From Endothia cerciana (Eukaryota > Ascomycota > Sordariomycetes > Diaporthales > Cryphonectriaceae): a stretch of DNA of 64,000 nucleotides. The first letter of the stretch is position 1; each line of letters starts with the position of its first letter. Of this stretch, positions 25,099-35,915 are shown in pieces. The notes below the pieces were generated by a model. That model did no database searches and had not been told where the DNA came from. It saw only the letters and a program-made list of their open reading frames with translations. Location of the stretch: NCBI GenBank assembly GCA_026119935.1, contig JALRMH010000002.1:992001-1056000 (forward strand), in the 5' to 3' direction. A program made the position numbers and the translations under genes.

Positions 25099-26565
25099 GC
25101 CTCGGCTCCGGCATATTGTTCTCTTACCCGCAGCTGGGCACCATCGCTGGTGTTCAGGGCGTCGTCGTATACGCGCTCACGTCGGCCCTGCCGCTGTTGA
25201 TCTTCGCTGCGCTAGGTCCGATCATCCGCAGGAAGTGCCCCGAGGGCTTCGTTCTCACGGAGTGGACGCGCCAGCGCTATGGAATCGTCACGGCGCTGTG
25301 GTTGAGCTTCCTGACGCTCGTCACAATGTTCCTGTACATGGTCTCTGAGCTGTCTGCCATCGGTCAAGCGGTCAATGCCCTCACTGGGCTTGACGCGCTG
25401 CCCATTCTCATCTTGGAATGCGTCGTCACGACCGTGTACACCTGTAAGCCTCCTCGCTTTCCATACAAGCAGTTCCCTCGGACCACGTCCGGCTGACACT
25501 CACGTAGCCCTCGGCGGCTTCCGGATCTCCTTCACGACAGACAACATCCAAGGCGCCATGGTCGTTGGGCTCATTATCATCGCGACCATCACCATCGGCG
25601 CCCGCACGCACATCGATCCGTCCCTCATCGACTCCTCGGGCCTCACGCAGCCCAACCTCCTGGGGTGGCAGCTCCTGTATATCTTCCCCGTGGCGATCCT
25701 GACCAACGACTTCTTCCTCTCCAACTTCTGGCTGCGCACTTTCGCCTCCAAGACGGACCGCGACCTCTGGATCGGCGTGAGCATCGCCTGCGTTGTGGTC
25801 CTCATCATCCTGACCCTCGTCGGCATGACGGGGTGCATCGCCGCGTGGTCCGGCGCGTGGCCGGGCGACCCTGAGCAGGACGGGAGCGTCGCGTTCTTCC
25901 TGCTCCTCGAGCAGCTGCCCTCGTGGGTCGTGGGGATCGTGCTGGTGATGGCCGTCTCCCTCTCCACCGCATCCTTCGACTCCCTCCAGAGCGCCATGGT
26001 CTCCTCCGCCGCCAACGACCTCTTCCGCAACCGGCTCAACGTCTGGTACATCCGCGTGGCCGTCGTATGCATCATCGTGCCCACGGTGGTCATCGCGCTG
26101 AAGGCGCCGTCCATCCTGCAGATCTACCTCATCTCGGACCTTCTCTCCGCGTCGACCATCCCTGTGCTGTGTATGGGCCTGTCGGAGAAGCTGTACTGGT
26201 GGCGCGGCTTCGAGGTCGTCGTCGGCGGGCTCGGCGGGATCCTGTGCGTGTTCATCTTCGGCACGATCTACTACGGCGACGCCCAGCAGGGCGCGAGCCT
26301 CATCCTGCTCGAGGCCGGGCTGTACGAGGGTGACTGGGGCGCCTTTGGGGCGTTCGTTGCTGCTCCTGTGGGCGGGCTGTTGTTCGGGCTCGCGGCATGT
26401 GCGGTGAGGATCGGGTTCCAGTATCTGTGGGCGAAGAGGACCGGGCAGAGGTTCGACGCGCTCGATCGCCCGGTGTCGAGCGATGGGGACTCCATCGGAG
26501 AGAGGGTTGATATTGTCCGTGACGAGACCGCGATCACGTCGAAGCAGGTTGGGAAGTTCTTCTAG
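25099..26565 (+). CDS. Sodium:solute symporter (Dur3/urea-permease-like), 5' incomplete
   Basis: Two exons are clear, 25099..25443 and 25508..26565, together about 467 residues ending at a TAG. They encode at least ten strongly hydrophobic helices of the SSS family, starting inside an early helix (ILFSYPQLGTIAGVQG) and running through RRKCPEGFVLTEW, the NDFFLSNFWLRTF block and SLSTASFDSLQSAM. That last block corresponds to the conserved region where this family coordinates its cation. Closest in feel are the fungal urea/polyamine permeases of the Dur3 branch, but the substrate is not decided by sequence here. The intron uses GTAAGC and CGTAG. The expected first one or two helices and the start codon are missing upstream of a plausible 3' splice site at 25097-25098. 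Either a further exon is undetected or the 5' end has been lost. The remaining coding sequence is intact and GC3-rich, arguing for function. Confidence 0.75.
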
Positions 26566-26860
26566 ACTGACATCGAGCAAGACTGGTTGTCTGGAGTGTG
26601 TGCGCAAGGTGCGTGGATGCGTCGTCCTGCTTTTCGACTTGACGGGGGAGGGGGGACAGGAGAGGGAAACAGCACCAGGTTTTGATGCTGGGTTGGGATG
26701 AAGGGGTTATTGCGCGGTAGATGGTTGTAAATTGTGGCTGCGGTGGCACCTTGTAATGTTTTGGAGGGAAGAGGTTTTCTTCATGGTTATGATTATATAC
26801 AGAGGGAGCGCCCCCTGTCCAAGAATATCCTGCCTGTGGGCAGGAAATCTGACGGGTATA

Positions 26861-27961
26861 TCATGCTTTGTTTCTAGCTTCCAGCTGTGCTCGCCTCTCC
26901 AACAGCTTCGTCGCCGCCCGCGTGTTGCCCATAGTCTTCATGAGCGCCGTCTCCTTCTCCAGCTCCTCAAGGGTGGTCTCCTTCAGCGTGCCGTAGATCA
27001 TCCAGTCTCCCTGCGTCAGGCGAGCCTTGTCCACAGTACGCCAGATCACCAGATACTCTAATAAGTCCATCTCCTTGCTGCCCAGCTCGTTCCCCTTGGC
27101 ATCCAGCTCCGTCAGCCTCTGCTTGCTCTTGATCCTCACCACTGCCTGCCTGAACGACAACGGCATGCCGACATCCACCTCCGCCCACTTGTGGTCCATG
27201 ATCCGCGGCCGCCCCGTCATCGCGAGCCTCTCCCACCTGTAGCTCTTACCCCTGGGCCGGGACTCGATCGCCGCGACCAGCGAGCGGTGCAGCTTGGGGA
27301 CGCAGATCTTCGCCAGCTGCGCCTTGGCCGCGGGACCGCCCGCGGCCAGGTTCTGCGACATGGTGGCGTGCAGTTTCAGCGCGGCGTCGACGACGCCCTT
27401 CCGCTCGGCGCGGAACTTGGCGCGCGAGAGGAACCTCTCCTTGAGCGCCACCGTCTGCTGGAGGATCTGCGCCCTGTCCGCGAAGCGCGTCTTGAGGATC
27501 TCCCAGTAGTACCTGAAGAATTTTTTAGGTTCTCTAGGCGCCCTAGAAAGGGGTAGGGTTACGACGGTTCCTGAAGGCGAGATATTCAGCACGCTTGTCG
27601 CTACTGGAGACTTTTTTTGGGGGGGGGGGGAGGGCCGGCGGCTCGTTCTGCAGCTCGTAGAGGGACAAGCGGCAAGGGACAGATACATACTGGGTGCCAG
27701 GACCGCCATCTCGGAAGTCCCGATGTGGTTTTTGTCGTCCATCATATCGGACATGAGCGAGGATGTTGCTTCCTGCTTGAGTTGGGACTGTTTCGTATGC
27801 TGCATCGCGTTCCGAAAGCGAGGGTCGATCCTCCTCCGAGTCACGGCATACTGCCTTGTCTGCTCCATGTTGGCCAGGAGACCTCGTGCTGCGAGGGAGG
27901 GCGAGAACGCCAGCCGCGCCGAGGCCATCAGCCATGGCCGTGTGCGAAAAGTGGCGGCCAT
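26861..27961 (-). CDS. Mitochondrial Mba1/mL45-like ribosome protein
   Basis: Two exons, complement(join(26861..27570,27691..27961)), give 326 residues. Relatives sit at the exit of the large mitochondrial ribosomal subunit and help insert new proteins into the inner membrane. The N terminus is a basic, Ser/Ala/Leu-rich presequence (MAATFRTRPWLMASARLAF). The C-terminal two thirds carry the Tim44-like domain, with YRWERLAMTGRPRIMDHK, FRQAVVRIKSKQRL, EYLVIWRTVDK and WMIYGTLKETT. The intron has GTATGT and CTTCAG ends. I chose this acceptor over TCTAG at 27544 because it alone keeps frame and gives LPLSRAPREPKKFFRYYWEI. The intron contains a 12-base G run. The 3' end converges with the symporter gene, about 295 bases apart. 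Confidence 0.8.
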   Translation of the reverse strand: MAATFRTRPWLMASARLAFSPSLAARGLLANMEQTRQYAVTRRRIDPRFRNAMQHTKQSQLKQEATSSLMSDMMDDKNHIGTSEMAVLAPSMYLSLAACPSTSCRTSRRPSPPPQKKSPVATSVLNISPSGTVVTLPLSRAPREPKKFFRYYWEILKTRFADRAQILQQTVALKERFLSRAKFRAERKGVVDAALKLHATMSQNLAAGGPAAKAQLAKICVPKLHRSLVAAIESRPRGKSYRWERLAMTGRPRIMDHKWAEVDVGMPLSFRQAVVRIKSKQRLTELDAKGNELGSKEMDLLEYLVIWRTVDKARLTQGDWMIYGTLKETTLEELEKETALMKTMGNTRAATKLLERRAQLEARNKA

Positions 27962-28456
27962 TGTGGTTTGGGAGTTTGAGAGGACGACCGAGATCGAGAG
28001 GTGGGAGAAGGAGGCAAAGCCTGTCTGGCGAGGTCGCGAGCTCGAGGTGTGGTGGGGTGGTCGCGGCGACGCAGACACACTGGGAGTGCGCCTTGCTGGT
28101 AAAAATGTCTGATCTTGCCCGTAGAATTGACACCGCCTCGGCCTGAAACCCTCCTTGAATCCAGAACAGGAGTAGCGGATTGTCGCCGAATCACCACATC
28201 GTGGACTGGTGGTGGTCAATCGCGAATTACAAGCGACCAAAATTTAGGTGACCGGCAGTGTCGTTGCCTGCCGCAAGGTCAAACCGCCCAGGCCCAGACA
28301 CAGCATATTGTAGCAGCAGATAGCTGGGCACGCCCCCCAAATAAGAGAGCAAATATTCTTTACCATATAAAGAGTCGGAAATTTTAGCAGAAAATTTTCA
28401 GGAATTCTCTGTCTCTTAAGTATTACTTGAGAATTATTTCTTTAGGAATTTTCGTT

Positions 28457-28605
28457 ATATGAAGCTTGGAAGTTTGAGGTTAATATTAGTGATTCACCTG
28501 GATTTGGCGGGGATCTGTATTTACTGAGTGTGCTCTTTTACTTGGGGAGTATGGCTATGATAAGGCATACCCATCCCTTCTGTCTACCCTGCTCCTTGGC
28601 TTACT
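28457..28605. repeat. 149-bp sequence duplicated at 48369-48517 (inverted)
   Basis: Read base by base, this stretch matches the reverse complement of 48369-48517 over its whole length with one mismatch. It lies 117 bases before the HET-gene start codon, so it is promoter or leader sequence. It is not bounded by obvious terminal repeats. The flanks left of 28457 are AT-rich (28380-28456). Confidence 0.95.
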
Positions 28606-28721
28606 TGTGATTACAAGTTTGACATTTTGTGCGCCCAGAACCCTTTTGCTCACTTCCTGTCACCACCAGAGCCCCAGTGACCGAATCAGCCGTCTAGACC
28701 CGTGGGCCACAGACAACAGCG

Positions 28722-31051
28722 ATGAGCACTACGAAGACTAGTCTCTGCAGACGATGTAGCCGGATCTCTTTCGATGATGACCTCGGATCCCCTGTGCACT
28801 GGAACACAGATGGGTATGGCCTGGGGCCGCTCAGGGTGTTGTGGCAAGAAGAGAAGTGCACATTCTGCGCGTTCCTGCGGATCCTGCTTGAAAATACCTA
28901 CGGCGAGGAGGCCGTAGGCGGACTCCTGAAGAGCAGTGGCGAGTCCTCCTTGAGTATCTCGGAGGGCTTCCTGGACGTGTCCCTGGATCTCGTAGAGCGC
29001 GCACAGTACAGCCCTACTCCACGGTGTTTCTATGTCCAGGTACAGGCCGAGCGCGCTGCGTTGCGAAACGGTACCACGTCTTGGGCTAGAAATGGGACCA
29101 CCCCTCAGATCATCGCTCTGCGTGGCGTAGCAGCCTCCGGTGTTGGGGTAGAGACAAGGTTCGGCCGTCTCGTCGAGCCTGAGAAGATCTGCTGGGCACT
29201 TCCGAAGAGCTGGCTGCAGACCTGCCTCGAGCGGTGCGGCCGAGGATCGCATGGGGAAGCCTCGAAGGCACGGGCGCAGTGGGGCAGCCCAGGCCTGCGC
29301 GTCATCGACGTCGAGCAGTCCTGCCTCGTCTTCCTGCCTCCAGATGCCGACTATGTGGCGCTCAGCTACACCTGGGGCAAGGACCAGAAGCTGAAGCTCC
29401 TCAAGCGGACACTAGACGATATGTCGGACCCGGGCTTCTTCGCGACTGAGAGCGGGCGGCCGTCGCGGACCATCGAAGATTCTTTCAACGTGGTGAGGGA
29501 GATGGGCTTCCGGTTCATCTGGGTCGATGCGCTGTGTATCATACAGGATGACCTGGGTAACATCCAGCACGAGCTCGACCGGATGGACCGTATCTATACC
29601 GAAGCTCTGTTTACCATCGTGGCCGCGGCCGGTGACAATGCTGACAGTGGGCTTCCAGGGGTTTCTGTTCCTCGGACGGAGGTCCAGAGACGGGTAGTCG
29701 TCAACGGAGTCACGCTAGCGACGCGGCTTGGTGATGATATCGTCGCGTCTCCTTGGAATACCAGGGGATGGACGTATCAGGAGCGAATACTATCCCCGAG
29801 GATTCTGGCCTTCACACCAGCACAAGTCCACTTCCAGTGTGATTGGGAGTGCGCCTTCGAGGAACAATTCCACATGCCCGAGCAGGGCCAGAATGCCAAG
29901 TTCGTTTTCATGACTTCGGAGGGGATTCTCGACTTTGAGACTCAAAATCTCTTCGAGGTCTACGCTACCGCAGTAAAGGAGTATACAAGGAGGAATATTA
30001 CCAGTCCTACGGATAAGATATCGGCTTTTGACGGGATTCTCAATCATTTAAGCAAGCCGTTCGGTGGGACTTTCCTCGAGGGCTTACCGACGACCCTCTT
30101 CGATGTGGCACTCCTCTGGGAGCCCGTTTGGCGGGCAAGAAGGACGAACAGGGCCTTTCCGAGCTGGTCCTGGGCAGGCTGGGATGGGATCGTCCAGTAT
30201 CACCAAGTGAACATCGCTGAGCGTACCGTGAGCCAGTGCGTCTTCTTTTCCTTCCACACTTTGATCCCTTCACAAATTTTTTTTAAATATATCTATAAAA
30301 AGGTTTGAAAAACATTTAAAGAATATTTAAGGAATTCTTTTCCTGAATTCCTTTTTTTTTTTTTTTTTTTTTTTTGGTGAATCCGGCAGAGAACAGGCTG
30401 CTCGAGTACCCTCCTTGTATGGCCTCCGGGCACCCGTCCGCTGACAAAGAGAACCAGATGTGTTGTCGAGATCAACGACAGCGACACCCAGCTTTGCAGC
30501 CCAATGCCTCCCGGGCCCTATAATCGAGACGGCTGGACCCGCCACTTCGACGAAGAGTCTGAGGAAGTTTACTACACCAGCGGAGGGGAAGTGACCAAGG
30601 AACTGCGCTACCCACGGCCACTCCTCCGTCGCACGGATGGCATGATCGCGCCCAGCACACCAACAGTCCTGCGGATCAGTGGGAGGGTAGCGGAGTTCCG
30701 GCTGACAGATCAACATGCGCACGAAGGGTCCTCGCCGCTACCAGGCTCGGCGGGCGGCTGCGGCGAAGGCCGCCACGAGAAATGCCACCTCTCCGTGCTG
30801 GATGTCCAGCACGGCCGGACCGCGGGCGCGATCATCGTCGACGGTGATCTACTCCTCAGCCTACAGGGGCGGACGCACCATTTCCTCGCCTTGTCCCGCA
30901 CGACGCAATGGGAGATCGACGACCCGTCCTGGGACGGGACGACAAAGACCTATCGCCCGTGGACACACCCCGACAGCGGGACTTCGGACGATGTTGTCGA
31001 CCGGGACGACGCTCGGAAGCGTGGTTCGGATAGGTTTATGTATGATGATGG

Positions 31052-31092
<41 letters not shown>

Positions 31093-31295
31093 GCGACGAG
31101 GATGATGATGATCTCATGCTGGACGCGGTGGAATACGACGTGAAATACTTCAGCCCCAGAGTGTTCTGGCCGCTGTACAACGTGCTGCTGCTCTCGGAAC
31201 GACGAGATGGCGTGGTGGAGAGGCTCGGGATTGGGAAGATACATGTTGACGCGTTTGACGCCATCTGTCAGGAAGACGTCGTGCTACTTGGATGA
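28722..31295 (+). CDS. HET-domain (heterokaryon incompatibility) protein
   Basis: Two exons, join(28722..30227,30390..31295), give 803 residues. HET proteins act in fungal non-self recognition and programmed cell death after hyphal fusion. The HET domain lies at about residues 208-365, with YVALSYTWG, FRFIWVDALCIIQDD, the Asp-Arg-Met-Arg-x-Ile-Tyr segment and RGWTYQERILSPR. The conserved FPSWSWAGW block is near residue 482. The N terminus carries paired Cys (CRRC, CTFC). The C-terminal part (303 onward in exon 2) has no domain I recognise and contains an Asp run coded by a GAT microsatellite. The 162-nt intron starts GTGAGC in phase 0, contains 24 consecutive T, and ends CGGCAG; skipping it would stop translation near 30308. 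The partner gene, if any, is not adjacent. Confidence 0.85.
30352..30375. repeat. T24 tract in the HET-gene intron
   Basis: A run of 24 T sits just before the acceptor of the HET intron. It is preceded by an AT-rich stretch with a short inverted repeat (GGAATTC and GAATTCC). Confidence 0.9.
31041..31092 (+). repeat. (GAT)n microsatellite coding Asp
   Basis: About 16 tandem GAT units, one of them changed, in frame within exon 2 of the HET gene. They give an acidic run of Asp residues. Copy number changes here would alter protein length without a frameshift. Confidence 0.9.
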
Positions 31296-32261
31296 GCTGG
31301 TGATAGATGACTGCGACTGGTGCTGCGTTGACTCTCAAGTCGTTGATGTTGAAATTCATGTTGAGAAGAGCGCAATCCATGCTGGTGCAGCGATGTCCAG
31401 GCACTCATACGGCACAATCTCCACACAGTAAAACACAACACATCGCAGACCGTTTAGGTTCAAACAACGCACAGAATTTCCGAATCATACGACAGCCCTC
31501 GCTAGTCGTATCGTGAGACGATGGTGTACTTCAGAGGGGAAAATGCTCGGGAACGCACAGCCAGATTGTACGAGTGGTGGTTATGAGACCTCAGGGGAAC
31601 ACGGGCAGCTAATCATCAGTTTGCAAGAGCGTTCCTATACGAAACGGGCCGACGCAATGATGCCGGCATCTAGATCTGACGACCCGGAAACGTGGACCGC
31701 CAAAACGATCCGCCGCATTGCAATTCCGAGCACGCTGAGTCCCCCGTGCTGGGCCTGACTGTGGCTGCTAAAACTACCGGGCAGGGGACCCGCATGGAGG
31801 GGTAGGGTGGGCTCCCGAGCCGAGACGGTGACGTCCGTGATGCAACCCGCCCACCTCACCTCACAACAGACGGCTTTCGAGAGTGTATAAGCCCTTTCAA
31901 AGCGTTTACAGGTTGAAGCGAGGGGCTTTCAGGAAGATCCGTAATTCCGCTGCTCCATCGAGTCCCTGGAGTGCGTGTTTTCTCATCCAACAATTGCAGC
32001 CTCGCCCCTGGAAGGTACTTGCTTGCTCTGGACTCTTTCGCCTCGCTGTCAACCTGGACATCTTGAAGGCGCGGACAGACCTGAGGTACAGTTGGATTCA
32101 CAACTGCCGATGACAGCGCATTGCATAAAGGTCAGCGGTGACGAGTTTGCCGGCACAGGCGTACTCTAGGGTCTCGGTCATTGCTCTGCAACTTTCCTAT
32201 CCACTTGACCTATTTCTGCCTTTTGTATTGATTGTCCCCCGTCCAAGAACCCATCGCAGCC
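31296..32261. other. Intergenic, dioxygenase promoter region
   Basis: This 0.97 kb holds the 3' end of the HET gene and the promoter of the intradiol dioxygenase. No coding frame with support is present. The final 80 bases before the ATG are pyrimidine-rich (CTTTCC, CTTTTG, CCCCCGTCC). Confidence 0.4.
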
Positions 32262-33424
32262 ATGGCGCCCCAAGAAGTACAGACACCGGAGCTCCTGGAC
32301 CTGACCATTGACAATATCACGCCCAATACCATCAAAATCAACAACCAGACCAAGGATGCGCGCCTCAAGTATCTCATGGAGCGGCTGGTCACGCATCTGC
32401 ATGACTTTGCGCGCGAGACGCGCTTGAGCACCGAAGAGTGGACGATGGCGCTGAATTTCCTCGTCCAGTGTGGGCAGATCTCCAATGAAGTTCGGCATGT
32501 AAGTTGGGTTCTAGGCCTTTCAATACGCGACGTAGAAGAGTCGTGCCAATCAACATCACCGTAACTGACCACGTACTGCTCTGATCCAGGAGTTCATCCT
32601 CCTCTCCGATGTCCTCGGCTTGTCCCTTCTGGTCGACAATATCAATCACCCAAAGCCGCCGAACAGCACCGAGGGCTCGGTCCTGGGCCCCTTCCACACG
32701 CACGATGCTCCCACGATCGAGAATGGCGCGAGCATGGCGTCTGACCCGGAAGGCGAACCAATGTTGGCCCTCTGCACCGTGAAGGACACCTCAGGTAAAC
32801 CCGTCCAAGGCGTGAAAATCGACATCTGGGAGACGGATAGCAGCGGCCATTACGACGTGCAACATTCGGATCGCGAGGAACCCTCGGAACGTTGTGTCAT
32901 GATATCAGATGAGCAGGGTCGATTCTTCTTCAAGGGCATCAAGCCCGTCAGCTACCCCATCCCGCATGACGGCCCAGTGGGAAAGTTGCTGAAGTTGCTG
33001 GGACGACACTGCTGGCGGCCGGCACATGTGCATTTCATGTTCGAAAAGGAGGGCTGGGACCATCTGATCACGTAAGTATCTTCTCCCCGTGACGTCATGT
33101 CAACGCATTGTGGGGGCACACCGTAGGACGTCGTTGCTGACAACCCAACACAGTGCACTGTACATCCGCCACGATCCATACGAGAAGTCTGATGCAGTGT
33201 TTGGTGTGAAGAAAAGCTTGGTCATTGATCTCGACAAAGTCGACAAGGAGACGGCTAAGGAGTATGGTCTGCCCGAGGGAAGCTGGTTGCTGAAACGCGA
33301 TTTCGTCTTGGTAACCGAGGAAGAGAGCCTGGCCCTGCGAGACAAACATGCGGCCGAAGAACTCAAGAAGCTGGGTCTGAATATGAAGTTGGTGGACCAC
33401 CTGCCTGTCCCCGACCTCGACTGA
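32262..33424 (+). CDS. Intradiol ring-cleavage dioxygenase, hydroxyquinol type
   Basis: Three exons, join(32262..32498,32590..33071,33154..33424), give 329 residues. It is an Fe(III) enzyme that opens hydroxyquinol or catechol rings between the two hydroxyls, feeding aromatic breakdown into the 3-oxoadipate route in the cytosol. The N-terminal helical dimerisation region fills about residues 30-95. The catalytic fold carries the four ligands Tyr167 (SSGHYD), Tyr201 (VSYPIP), His225 and His227 (RPAHVHF). The GSVLGPFH and GRFFFKGIKP blocks are also typical. Length suits the hydroxyquinol/catechol 1,2-dioxygenase branch; hydroxyquinol is my preferred substrate from overall pattern, not from a decisive residue. 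Introns of 91 and 82 nt have GTAAGT donors. No neighbouring gene belongs to the pathway. Confidence 0.88.
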
Positions 33425-33835
33425 GAGCAGGTTGTGAGCCGTTCGCCGCGCACCCATGAATATGGTCGTGGTGTGGGGTCGATATTGGCTGTGATCCAAG
33501 GTCTTGAGCGCAGCGCCACCGTTATGAATGCTCAAAAATGATGACTATAGGTCGCTGTGGCCTTCTTCCTGCTTTCAAAGCGACCCAGGGTCGCTTGACT
33601 AGTCCACGTGACCCATGAAGACGGGCAACCGGTCTCGAAAGTGAAAGGGGCCGCCGTGACGTCTCAGACCACGCGATGCCAGACTCAACGTAGCGGGCGT
33701 GCAAGGCCACTCAGAGTAGCAGAGCGCATGGTCAACCCGTGGATGAAACGATTGACCGAGGTCGTGCGTCATAACAGGATGCCGACCCTGCGGAACGGCT
33801 GTTCGTAAGGCCACTTGCGTGGCTGTCGCTGTCTT

Positions 33836-35362
33836 TCAGTGGCCCCGAGCCGATGCCCTGAATAGCTTGACGACGTTCTCGTAATAGCCACCAGTCCCGC
33901 CATACTTGTACAGCAGAGACTGGATATCGAATTCCTCCTCCTTGACAAGGCGCCACCCTAGGATTGCCACATTCCGAGTCGATGGTATGCGCAACACCTC
34001 CCTCTCAACCTCCCACCCGCAGTCCTCGGCGATTCCAGCCACCCACCCACAGAGCGAGTTGTAAGTCGAATGGGAAGCTGCCTTGTCCTTTGGTGGAGGT
34101 GCCCGCCACCTGTCACCGCCGAGATTATGACTGCAACATGGTATCATCATGAACGGACAATCCGAGAGCCTCGCGAGAATTGGTGTCCATGGCGTCAGCT
34201 CATCGGCATGATTCGAAATAATAAAGGTGCCCTTAGGGAATACGCCATCATGTGTCTGATTCGCACCAATCTTGACGCCGCCGCCACCGCCCGCCGGGGT
34301 CACGGTAACAGCAGGGAGTAGGACGTGTGCTTTCAACGAATCCTGGACTTGGTAGCCACCACTGAGAGCACGGATGGAGACACTTGAGTTGTACTTGGCC
34401 CAAGACCTCCGCACCCTCGCATCAAACCCCCAGCCCGTGTAGTTCTCGCTATTAAGGATGTGAACCAGAAGACCATTGCCGCAGCCAATGTCGACGAAGC
34501 CAGGAAAGTCGACATCCTTGTACATTTCCTTCCAGAGCTCGATGAGGAAGGCGGCAATGCAGAGGTCCTCAAAGACGTGCTTCGAGGGATCCGTCACCTC
34601 CTCCCAGCCCTGGACGAGAGACTTGCCATACTTCTGCTTCAGGATGGCGTACGTGTTCTGGAGTGAGGCCTGTGGAACTAGAACGTCGTGATGTACGCGT
34701 TTCTTGTAGCCAACAACCTGACCCTCTCCATGCTTGTGCAGAACCCTGAGTAGATGCAAGGCTGTCCTGGTGAGCTTTTCGGTCCTGCTGTGAGAGTCAA
34801 AGAGGAGGTATTGCGTGGACACAGTGCCCTTGGCCTCTGCTGGTCTCCAGTCATGCAGGAACGCGATGCCTCGCACGGCCGGGTGGTAAAAGGGAACATC
34901 CTGTTCGGATCGCACATGCGGGAGATAGATGATGAGAGACCTCTGGGCCCCTTCAGGTGAGGTCCCTCTGTAGAAGACACAGCTCTGTTCCAGAGGTTTA
35001 TCTCGGAGTTCATTCCGAGGTATCATCCTGCGGACCAGGAATCTCTTGATATCCAGGCCTTTATACTCTGGTACCAGCGGTTGAGGGCTCGAGGTGCCGG
35101 CGGGGAACTCAGAAACTTCTGAACCGACCCGGTCGAGCAGGATGTCAGCCCGGAAGAGCCATGATGAGTTGATATTCGGATTCTTGATCAGGTTCAGCAT
35201 CACCCTCTCGAATATCTCAGCGTCGAAGCTGCACTCCTCCCTGAACAGAGGGGTCCACCTGGGGGAAGGGCCATCTTCATCTTCATCTTTCTCGAGAATC
35301 TGAACAGAGGCAGCGGCTGCCCGGTTCTCGAGCTGGCCGAGGTCGACAGGCACAAAGGGCAT
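33836..35362 (-). CDS. TRM44: tRNA (uracil-2'-O)-methyltransferase Trm44
   Basis: A single exon gives 508 residues. Trm44 uses S-adenosylmethionine to methylate the ribose of U44 in tRNA-Ser species in the cytoplasm. The methyltransferase core starts with FVDIGCGNGLLVHIL near residue 287, the SAM-binding glycine loop, and the family-diagnostic IPCCSHNLGG lies near residue 404. Upstream, FERVMLNLIKNPNINSSWLFRADI near residues 55-75 is the conserved N-terminal region. The frame stays open about 70 codons further upstream to 35572, but the ATG at 35362 gives a normal N terminus (MPFVPVDLGQ) and the extra part is hydrophobic and unlike the family, so I use the shorter start. The gene is convergent with the dioxygenase (411 bases between stops) and divergent from eIF1, sharing about 550 bases of promoter. 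Confidence 0.88.
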   Translation of the reverse strand: MPFVPVDLGQLENRAAAASVQILEKDEDEDGPSPRWTPLFREECSFDAEIFERVMLNLIKNPNINSSWLFRADILLDRVGSEVSEFPAGTSSPQPLVPEYKGLDIKRFLVRRMIPRNELRDKPLEQSCVFYRGTSPEGAQRSLIIYLPHVRSEQDVPFYHPAVRGIAFLHDWRPAEAKGTVSTQYLLFDSHSRTEKLTRTALHLLRVLHKHGEGQVVGYKKRVHHDVLVPQASLQNTYAILKQKYGKSLVQGWEEVTDPSKHVFEDLCIAAFLIELWKEMYKDVDFPGFVDIGCGNGLLVHILNSENYTGWGFDARVRRSWAKYNSSVSIRALSGGYQVQDSLKAHVLLPAVTVTPAGGGGGVKIGANQTHDGVFPKGTFIISNHADELTPWTPILARLSDCPFMMIPCCSHNLGGDRWRAPPPKDKAASHSTYNSLCGWVAGIAEDCGWEVEREVLRIPSTRNVAILGWRLVKEEEFDIQSLLYKYGGTGGYYENVVKLFRASARGH

Positions 35363-35915
35363 GTCTTGACCACGACAGGCAAGCAGTCGTGTGATTGATA
35401 TGAGGAAGAGGAAGAGAGAATGAGCGACAGGAATAGACGGGACATTCCCAAGGTCCAGAACCTCAGGGGGCTGAGCTGGAAAGGGCTTGCAGCTGCAGGC
35501 GTCAGGACACCGCCTTCCTGCAGGTTCTACAGACTGGCGGGGTGGTCCGCTACGTACTAACAGTGTGTACAATGTACTACCGGTATGTACCGTGTACTAT
35601 GTACTGCAGCCACGACAGTCCACGCACGGACCTCCCACCGCCCCTTTCCTCCCCTGCGTTAGTCACCCAGTCGGGCACCCCGCTTCCCTCGCCTCCTTGT
35701 GCGAACAATAAAACCGCTGGGCATCACACATCACGCATCTCTGTCTTCCCCCTTCAATAACCTACCAACAACGATATCTGACTTCTTCATCCCCAACGCC
35801 ACAAAACACCTAGCCGAGACCGGACTCCTCACAACCCTCGCAGCTTCCCTCCCCCCCCCCCCCCCAGAACCCATTTCCATCAGTGAGACGTCGCTGGAGC
35901 CGTCCGTCGCTGCCT

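Noticed and set aside
25426..26607. A 393-codon open frame on the minus strand
   Set aside because: It is the antisense shadow of the symporter exons; composition (Arg, Asp, His-rich) is typical of a GC3-rich gene read backwards.
27543..28133. An alternative frame over the Mba1/mL45 intron
   Set aside because: It reads well for about 60 codons (a Pro run from the C/G run) but stops at 27543 and does not connect to the conserved Tim44-like domain, while the spliced model does.
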